From Prosthecobacter debontii (lineage in GTDB: Bacteria; Verrucomicrobiota; Verrucomicrobiia; Verrucomicrobiales; Akkermansiaceae): a stretch of DNA of 63,950 nucleotides. The first letter of the stretch is position 1. The number at the start of each line of letters is the position of its first letter. The notes beneath the pieces were generated by a model. That model ran no database searches. It saw only the letters and a list, made by a program, of their open reading frames with translations, and was not told the origin of the DNA. Both the position numbers and the translations under genes were made by a program. Positions 42,347 to 50,989 of the stretch are shown here, one piece after another. The DNA is taken from positions 1-63,950 of the forward strand of contig CAMBTP010000012.1 of assembly GCA_945870855.1 (NCBI GenBank), given 5' to 3'.

Positions 42347-43185
42347 CCCAACACCACAAAATCCAACCCAATGTCCAGCGCCGGAGCCGAGTGTGTCAGC
42401 GCGCCTACCGAAATGAAATCCACCCCAGTCTCCGCGATGTCAGCGACGGTTTCAAGGTTCACTCCGCCGCTTGCTTCCAGCCCCATGTAATGTCGATCAT
42501 CCCTCATCGCAACTGCCTTGCGGAGTTCTGTTAGATCCATATTATCCAGTAGGATGTAATCCACCCCTTTGAGTTCCAGGAAAGCCGCGACCTGCTCTAG
42601 CCTGTCTGCCTCCAGCTCCACATCCACCAGTGGCTTATCGTGTTTCAGCTTGAAGATCGCTTCCTGAAGCGCGGTGATCCCGCCCTCGGCTACGAGGTGG
42701 TTGTCCTTCACCATCGCACGGTCGTAGAGCCCCATGCGGTGATTCACACCGCCGCCATCGGCCACTGCCTTTTTCTCCAAAGCGCGGTATCCTGGCGTCG
42801 TTTTGCGTGTATCGAGGATCTTAGCGCGGGTGTGCTTCACAAGGGAAACGTAACGCGAGGTCAGCGTCGCCACTCCGGAAAGCCGTTGCAGAAAATTAAG
42901 CGCTGTGCGCTCCGCAGTCAGGATGGATCGAGCCTTGCCCTCCACCTGCATCAGCATCGCGCCGGCTGAGACCTTGCTGCCGTCCTTCACCAGAAGCAGC
43001 ACCTCCAGGCTCGGATCAACCTCCAGAAAAACTCTTTCCGCTAATTCCATCCCCGAGATCACGCCTTCTTTTCGCACTGTCACGAAAGCTCTCGCCATCC
43101 GGTCTTCCGGCACGAAATAGCCTGCGGTCACATCGCCTTCGCCGATATCCTCTTCCAACGCCATTCTGATCAACTCTTGCGACAT
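42343..43185 (-). CDS. nadC: Nicotinate-nucleotide pyrophosphorylase (carboxylating)
   Basis: A 280-residue quinolinate phosphoribosyltransferase of de novo NAD synthesis. Motifs in order: ALEEDIGEGDVTA, ERTALNFLQRLSGVATLT, ILDTRKTTPGYRALEKKAV, GGGVNHRMGLYD, MVKDNHL, VDVELEA, and a C-terminal GLEASGGVNL and ISVGALTHSAPALDIGLDF. It is coupled to birA by a 4-bp overlap, and is preceded by a 90-bp spacer from mnmA. Confidence 0.95.
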   Translation of the reverse strand: MSQELIRMALEEDIGEGDVTAGYFVPEDRMARAFVTVRKEGVISGMELAERVFLEVDPSLEVLLLVKDGSKVSAGAMLMQVEGKARSILTAERTALNFLQRLSGVATLTSRYVSLVKHTRAKILDTRKTTPGYRALEKKAVADGGGVNHRMGLYDRAMVKDNHLVAEGGITALQEAIFKLKHDKPLVDVELEADRLEQVAAFLELKGVDYILLDNMDLTELRKAVAMRDDRHYMGLEASGGVNLETVADIAETGVDFISVGALTHSAPALDIGLDFVVLG

Positions 43186-43275
43186 GTCCCCTGTTGATAA
43201 GCCCAGTCCTGCCCGATGAAAAGGATCGAGTTTAAGACCAGAACATAGGGAAAAATCAGAACCCCTCAGGAATCA

Positions 43276-44364
43276 TCATACTCCGTGAAAAGTTTCCTCC
43301 ACCACACCTCCACCTAACAACCTCCCACCATCATAAAAGGCCATGATCTGCCCGGCCACAATCGCACGCTGGCCTTTTTCGAAGACCAACCTGACCCTAT
43401 CTCCTTCCATCGCCTCCAACTTCGCAGGCTCGGCCTTGGCGCGGTAACGCGGCTGCGCTTCCACCCTTTTCAGCTTAGAAATTTGCTCATTGATCGAGGA
43501 AACGGTGCCAACGATGCACTCGTGCGAATAAAGCCCTACGGTATCCTCTCGATCCCATCCAATCACCAAACGGTTTTCCACCGCCCGTTTTCCGACTACC
43601 ACATAGGCCATGCCTTCTTTTGGAGAAGCAACGCCATGACCCTTTCTCTGGCCGATCGTATAAAAGTGTAATCCGCGGTGAGTTCCCATCACTTGCCCCT
43701 CCGTATCGACGATCTCGCCCGGTCTATCTGGGAGGTAATGCGCGAGGAAATCGCTCATCTTCACCTGCCCGAGGAAACAAATCCCTTGTGAATCTTTTTT
43801 TTCCGCCACCGGCAGGCCGAATCTTCGCGCGGTTTCCCGCACCTCGGGTTTGAGCATCTCGCCGGTCGGAAACAGGGCATGCTCCACTTGGAAAGTGGTC
43901 ATTAGTGAGAGGAAATAGCTTTGATCCTTGTTTGGATCCGCACCGCGCAGGATCGCTGCCTGCCCATTTGAAAGCACACGACGCCTCGCATAATGTCCCG
44001 TGCCCACCGCTTCAAAACCCTGGTTCAACGCGTAATCGAGAAACACCCCGAACTTCATCTCACGGTTGCACCAGACATCGGGGTTTGGCGTCAGTCCATC
44101 GTGATATCCGTTCACGAGATACTCCACGATCTTCTCTTTGTAGCTATCGACCAGATCGATCACCCGGAACTCAATCCCCAGCGCTTTCGCCACAGAGCGG
44201 GCGTCCTCGATGTCCTGTTCCCACGGGCAATCCCCCGGAATACCCTCCTCGTTCATCCAGTTCTTCATGTATCCGCCAACGACCTCATGCCCCTGCTCAA
44301 CAAGAAGAGCCGCCGCCACCGCACTGTCCACACCGCCGGACAAACCCACCATCACTTTCGCCAT
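43276..44364 (-). CDS. mnmA: tRNA-specific 2-thiouridylase MnmA
   Basis: A 362-residue enzyme that thiolates U34 of tRNA. The PP-loop is VGLSGGVDSAVAAALL; NPDVWCNREMKFGVFLDYA holds the first catalytic Cys, and DSQGICFLGQV the second. TIGQRKGHGVA and a C-terminal beta-barrel (GDRVRLVFEKGQRAIVAGQ) complete it. The ATG at 44364 gives the usual N-terminus. It lies immediately left of the displaced tRNA-Leu 3' half that marks the end of the integrated element. Confidence 0.95.
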   Translation of the reverse strand: MAKVMVGLSGGVDSAVAAALLVEQGHEVVGGYMKNWMNEEGIPGDCPWEQDIEDARSVAKALGIEFRVIDLVDSYKEKIVEYLVNGYHDGLTPNPDVWCNREMKFGVFLDYALNQGFEAVGTGHYARRRVLSNGQAAILRGADPNKDQSYFLSLMTTFQVEHALFPTGEMLKPEVRETARRFGLPVAEKKDSQGICFLGQVKMSDFLAHYLPDRPGEIVDTEGQVMGTHRGLHFYTIGQRKGHGVASPKEGMAYVVVGKRAVENRLVIGWDREDTVGLYSHECIVGTVSSINEQISKLKRVEAQPRYRAKAEPAKLEAMEGDRVRLVFEKGQRAIVAGQIMAFYDGGRLLGGGVVEETFHGV

Positions 44365-44414
44365 GTCGCAGAATAACTGGGAAGTTGTTATACGTATCAA
44401 GAAAAAATAAGGAA

Positions 44415-44470
44415 TACCGCCGACCGGACTCGAACCGGTACGCCATTACTGGCAACGGATTTTAAATCCG
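44415..44470 (-). pseudogene. Displaced 3' half of tRNA-Leu(UAA)
   Basis: On the minus strand this has the anticodon arm (cggattTAAaatccg), a long variable arm with stem GCCA-gtaa-TGGC, a T arm CCGG-ttcgagt-CCGG and the acceptor 3' strand CGGCGGT plus discriminator A. The 5' half (acceptor 5' strand and D arm) is absent: at 44471 the sequence changes to element DNA. It is the resident 3' half pushed aside by integration. Confidence 0.85.
44452..44470. other. Left attachment site core
   Basis: gcaacggattttaaatccg occurs here and again at 52215-52233; flanking bases differ on both sides (right side atgagc here, tagtgtc there). The 19-bp identity covers the anticodon stem-loop of tRNA-Leu(UAA), a common crossover site for tyrosine recombinases. 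Confidence 0.88.
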
Positions 44471-44490
44471 ATGAGCAACTTTTAAAAACC

Positions 44491-44505
44491 TTATAGAATA
44501 AGGGA
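44491..44505. repeat. Left copy of a 15-bp inverted repeat near the element end
   Basis: ttatagaataaggga lies 20 bp inside the left att core. Its perfect reverse complement is at 52158-52172, just inside the other end. Position and symmetry suggest arm-type binding sites for the integrase or its accessory protein; this is an inference. Confidence 0.6.
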
Positions 44506-44575
44506 AATATTCACCATTAAAACAAACTTTCACCATGTTCTTGACTCTTAAGGGCACTTGTGGGCAACTTCACCC

Positions 44576-45766
44576 ATGCCTAGACGAGCAAAATTTGAGA
44601 TCACCGAGACAGACAAGGGATACAAAGTGGACATCCCAGCGTCACTCTCCACCACGGGAAAACGTGAACGGCATTTCTTCGCGACAAAGACCGCCGCCAA
44701 GTCTCACGCGAACCAGCTCAAGAAGCAGCTCGCAGAGAACGGCAGCAACGCTTCAACGATTAAACCGTCACTAGCTGAGGCCGCTTATCATGCGGTGGAA
44801 ATCTTGGAACCCTACGGCGTGTCGCTTGTGGACGCTGCCCGCATGGTTGCCGACATCTACAAGGCACGCGCTGCAAGTCACACGCTCACCACCGCCTGCG
44901 ACGCTTGGCTCATGGTCTGCGAATCGCTCAGGCCGCGCACTCTCGACGGTTACACCCAGACCGCCGCCAAGCTCAAGACGGCACTAGGTGACAAGATACT
45001 CGCCACGATCACAGCCGACGAGATACAGGCGGCAGTGTGCCCCCTTGGAAGCTCAGGAGCATGGATGGAAGGGCACTTGAGGAACGCTAAGGCCTTTTGG
45101 CGGTGGAGTGCTAAAAAAGGATGGTGTGACAAGGACGTGTTCAACGGCGTGGAGAAGCCCAAGGGAGCGCGCGAAACTGGCGAGATCGAAATTCTCACCG
45201 TTGCCCAAGCTCAAAATCTTCTGACCGTCGCCGCAGAGCATTACCCGCAGGCCGTCGCATCCTACGCGCTCCAACTCTTCGCCGGTATCCGCACCGAGGA
45301 AATCAAACGCATGGAAGCTCATCACGTCACACCCGACGGCATCGAGCTTTCCGCAGACATCACAAAGAAAGGCCGTCGCCGCCACATCACACCGTCCGAC
45401 ACGCTGGCAGCATGGCTTAAAAAGTATCCATTCCAACCCTGCGAGAACTGGCGCGAAACGGACAAGGCTTGCCGTCGCCTCGCAGGATGGGCAGTGGAAG
45501 CCCGACTATTGAACGAACCAGCCCCTGCAACCCTTGGAGTATGGCCGCAGAATGCCCTTCGTCACTCTCACGCATCCTATGCCGTCGCCGCTGGCGTGAA
45601 GCTGGAGACCCTGCTTTTCGAGTTTGGGCACGCTGGCAACCCCAACCTGCTCCGCCAGCACTACGTCGGCAGAGCGAGCAAGAAAACAGCCCTCGCTTAC
45701 TTCGCAATCGTGCCGAAAGGAAAACGCGCTAAGGCACAAATTCAACTCATGGAGGGCGCAGCGTGA
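44576..45766 (+). CDS. Site-specific tyrosine recombinase (integrase)
   Basis: A 396-residue phage-type integrase. An N-terminal arm-binding-like domain (about 1-60, RRAKFEITETDKGYKVDIPA) is followed by a SAM-like core-binding domain (about 100-190) and a catalytic domain with Arg 239 in FAGIRTEEI, Lys near 264 in TKKGRRRHI, an N-x-x-R box at 326-329 in NALRHSHASY (Asn in place of the usual His), His 352 in EFGHAG and nucleophile Tyr 363 in LRQHYVG. It is adjacent to the left att site, pointing inward, as expected for the enzyme that integrated this element. Its stop overlaps the next start. Confidence 0.92.
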   Translation: MPRRAKFEITETDKGYKVDIPASLSTTGKRERHFFATKTAAKSHANQLKKQLAENGSNASTIKPSLAEAAYHAVEILEPYGVSLVDAARMVADIYKARAASHTLTTACDAWLMVCESLRPRTLDGYTQTAAKLKTALGDKILATITADEIQAAVCPLGSSGAWMEGHLRNAKAFWRWSAKKGWCDKDVFNGVEKPKGARETGEIEILTVAQAQNLLTVAAEHYPQAVASYALQLFAGIRTEEIKRMEAHHVTPDGIELSADITKKGRRRHITPSDTLAAWLKKYPFQPCENWRETDKACRRLAGWAVEARLLNEPAPATLGVWPQNALRHSHASYAVAAGVKLETLLFEFGHAGNPNLLRQHYVGRASKKTALAYFAIVPKGKRAKAQIQLMEGAA

Positions 45767-46320
45767 AGAGCACTGGCCGGCCGAAAGGCTTACGACAACT
45801 TCCACCGATTCACGCTGCAACGCTGGCAAGATTGGAAGGCCACTTCCTAGTCGAGATGAACGAAGTTGACGAGGTGGAACGCGCCACAGTTTCCCCACCA
45901 TCGAAGCGACAAAAAATCAATGCGGCCGCATTGTCCACCGTGGCGATTGAACCGCGTATTCTGGAGCTATGCCTTCGCATTTCACAAACCCGTGGAATCG
46001 AATCGTTGCGTGAATTACACAGGAACGAAACGGCACGACTTGCACGCGCTACAGAGACCGCAGCGAGCGTTGGCGATGCTTCCTGTTTCCAGCACATTGC
46101 CGAGGGAATGACCCTAGCCGCTGAGGGCAAGTTGAAACCCAAACGCCTTGCATACATCGAAGCATGGATCAGCGCGAGCAAGATCAGCGACCCGCCGACA
46201 ATGGCTCAGATCCGCGAGGGCATGAAATGCAGGGTGGGCGATATCACCGATGCAGAGATAAGCAATTACAGGCGAGCGACCGGCTTGCTCTACGTTTCCA
46301 AGCGTAGTTTCAAAAAGTGA
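45763..46320 (+). CDS. Hypothetical element protein
   Basis: A 185-residue basic protein starting with GTG that overlaps the integrase stop by 4 bp (GTGA). It is mostly helical (LELCLRISQTRGIESLRELH, ARLARATETAASVGDAS) with a C-terminal AQIREGMKCRVGDITDAEIS stretch. No family recognised. The coupling to the integrase suggests a role in integration/excision control, but that is only context. Confidence 0.65.
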   Translation: MKSTGRPKGLRQLPPIHAATLARLEGHFLVEMNEVDEVERATVSPPSKRQKINAAALSTVAIEPRILELCLRISQTRGIESLRELHRNETARLARATETAASVGDASCFQHIAEGMTLAAEGKLKPKRLAYIEAWISASKISDPPTMAQIREGMKCRVGDITDAEISNYRRATGLLYVSKRSFKK

Positions 46321-46370
46321 GTTTTTGAAACGTTCCGCCCTGCGTGGATATGTGAAGATTTGGCAGGGTA

Positions 46371-46589
46371 ATGAACAAATTACCTATTCCAGCAGTCATC
46401 GAACAAGCCCAGCTTGTCGCCGCCCCAGTCATCGCTCGCCGCATTTCAGCGACACCGCGTTACATCCTCCAACTAGCCGCCGCAGGCCGCATACCTTGCA
46501 TCCGTATCGGTGCAAAGTGCGTTCGCTTCGAACCGCAGGCCGTGGCCTGCGCCCTTGGCTTCAACTGGGAGGGATCGAAATCAGTATGA
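46371..46589 (+). CDS. Excisionase/AlpA-like helix-turn-helix protein
   Basis: A 72-residue protein with a MerR-like excisionase fold: VIARRISATPRYILQLAAAG forms the helix-turn-helix and RIPCIRIGAKCVRFEPQAV the beta wing. Such proteins (Xis, AlpA) bend DNA for excision or activate the element's promoter. The stop codon TGA overlaps the ATG of the primase-helicase gene, so both are translated together. Its position between integrase and primase is as in PICI and P4-like islands. Confidence 0.75.
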   Translation: MNKLPIPAVIEQAQLVAAPVIARRISATPRYILQLAAAGRIPCIRIGAKCVRFEPQAVACALGFNWEGSKSV

Positions 46590-49060
46590 GCACGCCACCC
46601 CTAGACCGAAGGATGGCGACCCCCGAAGGAATCGCCACCACATCCGAAGTAAGACAGCCAGAAACTACCGATTCAAACGAACGTTTCAATCAAAAAATAT
46701 CGGTCTGCAAAATAGCGAAAGGCGTAATGTTTATTCAGCGCGACATCACAGTCATGGACGCGCTCGAAGAGATCAGGGACGGCACGCACGCCGCCGCAGT
46801 AGCCACCGTTCGTGATGCAGTCGCGATCTACGGGAGGGACACTCCGGAGCATAAAACAGCGAAGTGTGAACTCCCTGCTTTCCTGTTCTCCGGCAAGATC
46901 GAGGGTAGGGTGAGGCAGGCCATGGAGGAAGGACGCTTTCATCACTCCGGCCTGCTACAACTCGACTTCGACAAGCTCGCCGACCCCATTGCCATCCGTG
47001 AACAGATAGCAACTGACCCGCACGTCTTGGCCGCTTGGCTCTCCCCATCCGGCGACGGCGTGAAAGGCCTGTTCGTAATTGAACCAGCCGCCACCAAGGA
47101 CGAGCACATCGCGGCCTTCCTGACCGCTGAGGCATACTGGGAAGCCGAAGGCCTGACACTCGACGCGCAGTGTAAGAACTCGAACCGTCTATGTTTCGCC
47201 AGCCATGATCAAGACTTGAAGTGGAACGAGGACGCGGTGCAGCTCGCAACAGCAGCACCGAGGGCAGCAGCACCGGCGAAGCCCTCCACGACCTCCACCA
47301 GTCCCAAGCTAGGCGCGAACCATGGCTTTCCACAGCCGCCCCATGAAGGCATCCACGGATGGCTAATGGACGCAGCGTGGCATTGCAGGCGGAACGGTCT
47401 GGACGAGCAAACAGCCACCGCCAAGCTGCAAGGCTTTGATGGCACGCTCCGGCGGCCATTCCAGCATAACGAAGTCAGGGACGCTATCCGCTCAGTGTAT
47501 GATTCGACAACTACGTCGGCAGGCACGCCAACGGCATCCGGCGACATCCCCGAGGATGTTTTCCCGATACCTGGCAGTGGCGTTTCCTACACCGAGGCCG
47601 CTGAGATCATCTTCCCTGCTATGGGTGAAGCTCGAAAACTTTTCATCCGCGAGCGCGAGGTGCATGAGATCCACAGCACCATCGAATCGGACATTCTCGC
47701 CCCAGTCAGTCCCGAGCGTTTCAGCTCCCTTGTGGAGTCCACCTACAGGCGCGTGTCGCGGCGAGTGCCGGTGAAGACTAAGGACGGCGAGGACTCCGTG
47801 GTCTGGCGCACCACCACCTTCCCTTCGTCCTCCGCGAAGATCCTACTCCAGACCGATTCAGCACGCACAGCCCTACCGCCGATCAGTCAGTTGGCAAACT
47901 GCCCGATCATAATCCCCGACGGCAATATCTTAACTCGTGGATACCATCACCACTCAGGCGGGACATTCATCGGCAGGGGGGGAAAGTTACAAGAAGTCCC
48001 GTTCGATACGGCGGTGGAATCGCTCTTCCGCTTGCTCGCGGATTTCGACTTCGCCACCCCGTCGGATGCAAGCCGTGCCTTCGCCAGCCTCATCTCTCCC
48101 GCTCTCAAACAAGGCGGATGGATTGACGACGACTTCCCGCTCGACTTAGCCGAGGCCGATCAGTCGCAGTCTGGAAAAACCTTCCGCCAGAAAATCGTCT
48201 GCCTCATCTACAACGAACAGCAGTATTCGATCACGTCGCAGAAGGGTGGAGTTGGCAGCCTCGACGAGGCCGTCGCCGCCGCGCTCATCAAGGGCAGGCC
48301 GTTCATCACGATCGACAACTTCCGTGGGCGCATGGATTCGCAGATCATGGAAGCCGCGATCCGTGGCGCAGGCGTGGTCGATTGCAGGACGATTAAGCAC
48401 CGCGCAGAGGTAAACACCCGCCCGTTCTTGTGGCAGCTATCCACCAACGGCGCAGAGCTTACCCGCGACCTCGCCAACAGGTCAATAGTCACCCGTATCA
48501 GAAAACGTCCGGACGGTATTGTCTGGCACGCTCACCCCGAAGGCAGTCTCGAAGCTCACATCCGCGCGAACCAGTGTTTCTATCTCGCTTGCGTCTTCGC
48601 CATCATCCGCGAATGGAACCGGCAGGGCAGACCGATCACTGGCGAATCCCGACACGACTTCCGCACTTGGTGCCGGACACTCGACGGCATTGTGCAACTG
48701 GTCGGTATGTCACCTCTACTCGACGGCCACCGCGAACAGCAGCTCCGCACCGCGAACCCCAACTTGCAATGGCTACGCGAGATCCTGCTAGCAATGGACG
48801 AGCAAGACGTGGGGCGGGAACTCTACACCAGCGACCTTGTGAGGATAGCCGAGGACAACGAAATCGCGTTCCCGGGGAACCCTCATTCCAAGGACGATCC
48901 AGCCGTGCGCGCTGGCCGGATTCTGAGGACGCTTTTCAAGGAATCCGTGGACGAAAAAATCGAGGTGGACGGCATCGAATTTAGTCGCACATCCGCCCCC
49001 GATTTCTCTCCGGAACGACTTAGCCGAGAAACGAAGAAATATACCGTCAAAAAGCCCTAA
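46586..49060 (+). CDS. Primase-helicase-like replication protein
   Basis: An 824-residue protein. Residues about 40-240 resemble the BT4734/VirE N-terminal domain found in primase-like proteins (HHSGLLQLDFDKL, AAWLSPSGDGVKGLFV). A Pro/Thr-rich linker and helical region follow. The C-terminal half looks like a superfamily 3 or D5-like helicase: a Walker-A-like ADQSQSGKTF (about 521-530), RPFITIDNF as Walker B, and SIVTRIRKRP further on. It is probably the replication initiator of the element. The ATG overlaps the excisionase stop by 4 bp. The Walker A is non-canonical, so activity is unproven. Confidence 0.7.
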   Translation: MSTPPLDRRMATPEGIATTSEVRQPETTDSNERFNQKISVCKIAKGVMFIQRDITVMDALEEIRDGTHAAAVATVRDAVAIYGRDTPEHKTAKCELPAFLFSGKIEGRVRQAMEEGRFHHSGLLQLDFDKLADPIAIREQIATDPHVLAAWLSPSGDGVKGLFVIEPAATKDEHIAAFLTAEAYWEAEGLTLDAQCKNSNRLCFASHDQDLKWNEDAVQLATAAPRAAAPAKPSTTSTSPKLGANHGFPQPPHEGIHGWLMDAAWHCRRNGLDEQTATAKLQGFDGTLRRPFQHNEVRDAIRSVYDSTTTSAGTPTASGDIPEDVFPIPGSGVSYTEAAEIIFPAMGEARKLFIREREVHEIHSTIESDILAPVSPERFSSLVESTYRRVSRRVPVKTKDGEDSVVWRTTTFPSSSAKILLQTDSARTALPPISQLANCPIIIPDGNILTRGYHHHSGGTFIGRGGKLQEVPFDTAVESLFRLLADFDFATPSDASRAFASLISPALKQGGWIDDDFPLDLAEADQSQSGKTFRQKIVCLIYNEQQYSITSQKGGVGSLDEAVAAALIKGRPFITIDNFRGRMDSQIMEAAIRGAGVVDCRTIKHRAEVNTRPFLWQLSTNGAELTRDLANRSIVTRIRKRPDGIVWHAHPEGSLEAHIRANQCFYLACVFAIIREWNRQGRPITGESRHDFRTWCRTLDGIVQLVGMSPLLDGHREQQLRTANPNLQWLREILLAMDEQDVGRELYTSDLVRIAEDNEIAFPGNPHSKDDPAVRAGRILRTLFKESVDEKIEVDGIEFSRTSAPDFSPERLSRETKKYTVKKP

Positions 49061-49068
49061 ATCCCTTT

Positions 49069-49176
49069 GTTCCCCCGTCTCCCCCGTTCACTGTATTACG
49101 CAGGAATTATAACACTTTTGTTCAAAAGTGTAACGATTCTAGAGAATAGGAGGTAACGGGGGAGACGAGGGAGAAC
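49069..49176. other. Nested inverted repeats, candidate replication origin or terminator
   Basis: GTTCCCCCGTCTCCCCCGTT (49069-49088) pairs with an imperfect complement at 49155-49176, of which AACGGGGGAGACG is perfect. Inside sits a perfect 9-bp hairpin ACACTTTTG-tt-CAAAAGTGT (49112-49131). The structure is in the 143-bp gap directly after the primase-helicase gene. Primase-encoding satellites commonly carry their origin beside the primase, so an origin is possible; a terminator/attenuator is the alternative. Confidence 0.5.
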
Positions 49177-49203
49177 TCGAAAATATGACAAGCCGCGGGA
49201 GGT

Positions 49204-49728
49204 ATGAAACACATCGCCGATGGCCATTTTGTTGACGTTGAAATGAGCAGCCCCGATCGTATCCTTGCTCGCTCGGAACCGTGGCACGAAGGGGACAAGG
49301 ACACCGACCGCCATCTTGATCCCGATGACACCGGCGAGACCATCGACGCGAACGGCATCAAAGGCATTCCAAAGGATGCACTCCGCCAACTCCTGCTCTT
49401 CCTGCTACCGCGCACCGACAAGCCAACGAAGTGGAAGATGGCCGCGTGCAGATTGGCCGTGGTCAGTCGCATCCTGAACATCGACGACCTAGGCAAACTA
49501 CCGCTGGAGACGCTGGCCAAGCAGCTCGGAGTGACGCGCTCGCTCCTTTCGCTCAGGCAGTTGGAAATCGCCGATGGCTTTGGACTCGGCAAACTCCGCT
49601 CATCCAAATCAGCAGCAGCAAGAATCAGCTACAAGGCATCCGCCACCAATGCTCACAGGAAGGCACTGGAGAGGCGACAGATTGCCGCTGGCACTCTCTT
49701 GCACAAAGCCCCCGCAGCGAGCTTGTAG
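49204..49728 (+). CDS. HTH-containing hypothetical element protein
   Basis: A 174-residue protein: an acidic N-terminus (to about 60), a helical segment DALRQLLLFLLPRTDKPTKW and a helix-turn-helix-like LETLAKQLGVTRSLLSLRQL. The C-terminus is basic and Ala-rich. It may be a DNA-binding regulator. It lies between the nested inverted repeats and the terminase-like gene. The ggaggt just before ATG 49204 is too close for an ideal ribosome site, so a later ATG (49243) is possible. Confidence 0.6.
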   Translation: MKHIADGHFVDVEMSSPDRILARSEPWHEGDKDTDRHLDPDDTGETIDANGIKGIPKDALRQLLLFLLPRTDKPTKWKMAACRLAVVSRILNIDDLGKLPLETLAKQLGVTRSLLSLRQLEIADGFGLGKLRSSKSAAARISYKASATNAHRKALERRQIAAGTLLHKAPAASL

Positions 49729-49803
49729 ATACCACTCCCCAGCCAAGGGAACCTGTTACCCCACCCTACACTCCGCAAGTCCGATTCACCCAAGACAAAT
49801 TTT

Positions 49804-50340
49804 ATGAGACCCAAAAAAAACATCATGTCACCACCCAACCTCTCGGCAGTTGCTCGGCAGCATGGAATCAGCCGGAACACGCTGCAACGGTGGAGAGATC
49901 ATGGCCTAGACCTGACCGACGAGAAGGCCGTCACCGCCCGCGTCTCGACTATGAGGCAGACCGGCACGGCAGAGACCGCAGATCCATCGCCCGCGGGATC
50001 AGAAAGTTTTGCCGAGGCCAAACGGCGCAGGGCAGTCGCCGACGCGAGCTTTGCTGAGCTGAGGGCAGCGCAGCAGGCGGGAAAACTGATTGACCTCGCG
50101 ACGGTGGAACAGGCCTTCGCGGAAATTGGCTTCGTCCTCCGTGCTCGGTTGCTCGCATTGCCTTCCAATTTAGTCGCCGAGCTCGAAGGACTCACCGGCG
50201 CGGCCATCCATTCCGTTCTCAAAAAGCATATCCACCAACTACTCCATGATCTCCATGAAAACAGTCCCGTCGAAAAGCTCACAGCCGCCAACCCGATCAC
50301 GCAAGACACCTCCGCGACCAAGGACGCAGGCCGAGGTTAG
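49804..50340 (+). CDS. Phage terminase small-subunit (Nu1-like) homologue
   Basis: A 178-residue protein. The N-terminal helix-turn-helix (LSAVARQHGISRNTLQRWRD) is followed by a Thr/Ala-rich linker, then the long helix AEAKRRRAVADASFAELRAA and GKLIDLATVEQAFAEIGFVL, with LRARLLALPSNLVAELEGL. This order matches phage Nu1-type TerS, which recognises pac or cos sites. No TerL gene is present in the element. In PICIs an island-encoded TerS redirects the helper's packaging machine to island DNA; the same is proposed here. The HTH-plus-linker fold could also be a plain regulator, so the role is inferred. Confidence 0.65.
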   Translation: MRPKKNIMSPPNLSAVARQHGISRNTLQRWRDHGLDLTDEKAVTARVSTMRQTGTAETADPSPAGSESFAEAKRRRAVADASFAELRAAQQAGKLIDLATVEQAFAEIGFVLRARLLALPSNLVAELEGLTGAAIHSVLKKHIHQLLHDLHENSPVEKLTAANPITQDTSATKDAGRG

Positions 50341-50381
50341 CGCATGGATGTTGGACACGTTCAGAAAGGCCATGCGTCGCC

Positions 50382-50903
50382 ATGATGAAGCCGCATTACG
50401 CCGCGCAGGCGAAGGAGCGGATGAATCAAGGTAGGCCAAAAGAAGGTGTGGAAAAAATTCCACAGGTTATGACCGCTGCGCAGCGAGCAATCATTGCCCG
50501 AGAAAAACACCCACAACCAACAAAATCCCGCGACCAAGCAGGCAAGGCCGCTGGCGTGCATTGCCGCCGAGATGCTGATGACCTGCTGGTTATGATTAGG
50601 CTGACGGTGGAATCCGAAGGGCGGAAGAAAATGTCAGAAGCAAAACAACTGGGACAAAAAATTGTCCCGGTTGAACAAGACAGGGACACGGCAAAAATAA
50701 AACAAATAGTATCCTTGCAGGCACTATTTCAGAAACGCGCACCTCCATTTTTTGACACATCCGTGAAGGTGACATGGCACTGCTCACCCATCCTAAGCTC
50801 GAACATATCCGCCGGAACGCTCGCCGCTATTCGGTGCAATCTCGAACGATCTACAGGTGGCTGGGAGACGGTGTGGCCATCGAATCGCCGCTGGCCGTTC
50901 TAG
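50382..50903 (+). pseudogene. Degraded ParB-like/element protein
   Basis: The first 60 codons (HYAAQAKERMNQGRPKEGVE and later KSRDQAGKAAGVHCRR) recall ParB-like element proteins that continue with an HTH. After that the composition becomes unlike any domain, and the 3' end overlaps the next gene in another frame. It is taken as a decayed gene. The region also holds two inverted repeats: GTGGAA-aaaa-TTCCAC (50447-50462) and GGGACA-aaaaat-TGTCCC (about 50650-50667). Confidence 0.4.
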
Positions 50904-50989
50904 CCTATCTCCTGACCCAGCGCACCCCCAGCAAGTCGGCACTCGAAGCTGTCGGACACATTCTCCAATCAAACCAAACCAAACCATAA
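50774..50989 (+). CDS. Small HTH-like hypothetical protein
   Basis: A 71-residue basic protein; RRNARRYSVQSRTIYRWLGD looks like a helix-turn-helix recognition segment, followed by a helical ALEAVGHILQ. Its TAA overlaps the next ATG (TAATG), implying translational coupling. It may be a regulator of the element. Confidence 0.55.
   Translation: MALLTHPKLEHIRRNARRYSVQSRTIYRWLGDGVAIESPLAVLAYLLTQRTPSKSALEAVGHILQSNQTKP

Noticed and set aside
44415..44470. Second functional tRNA-Leu gene
   Set aside because: The acceptor 5' strand and D arm are missing, so it cannot fold as a tRNA.
44535..44774. Upstream frame starting before the integrase
   Set aside because: Different frame, ends inside the integrase gene and has no motif; the integrase start at 44576 gives the better N-terminus.
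48430..48984. 184-codon frame inside the primase-helicase gene
   Set aside because: Arg/Pro-rich alternate frame of a gene with coherent domains.
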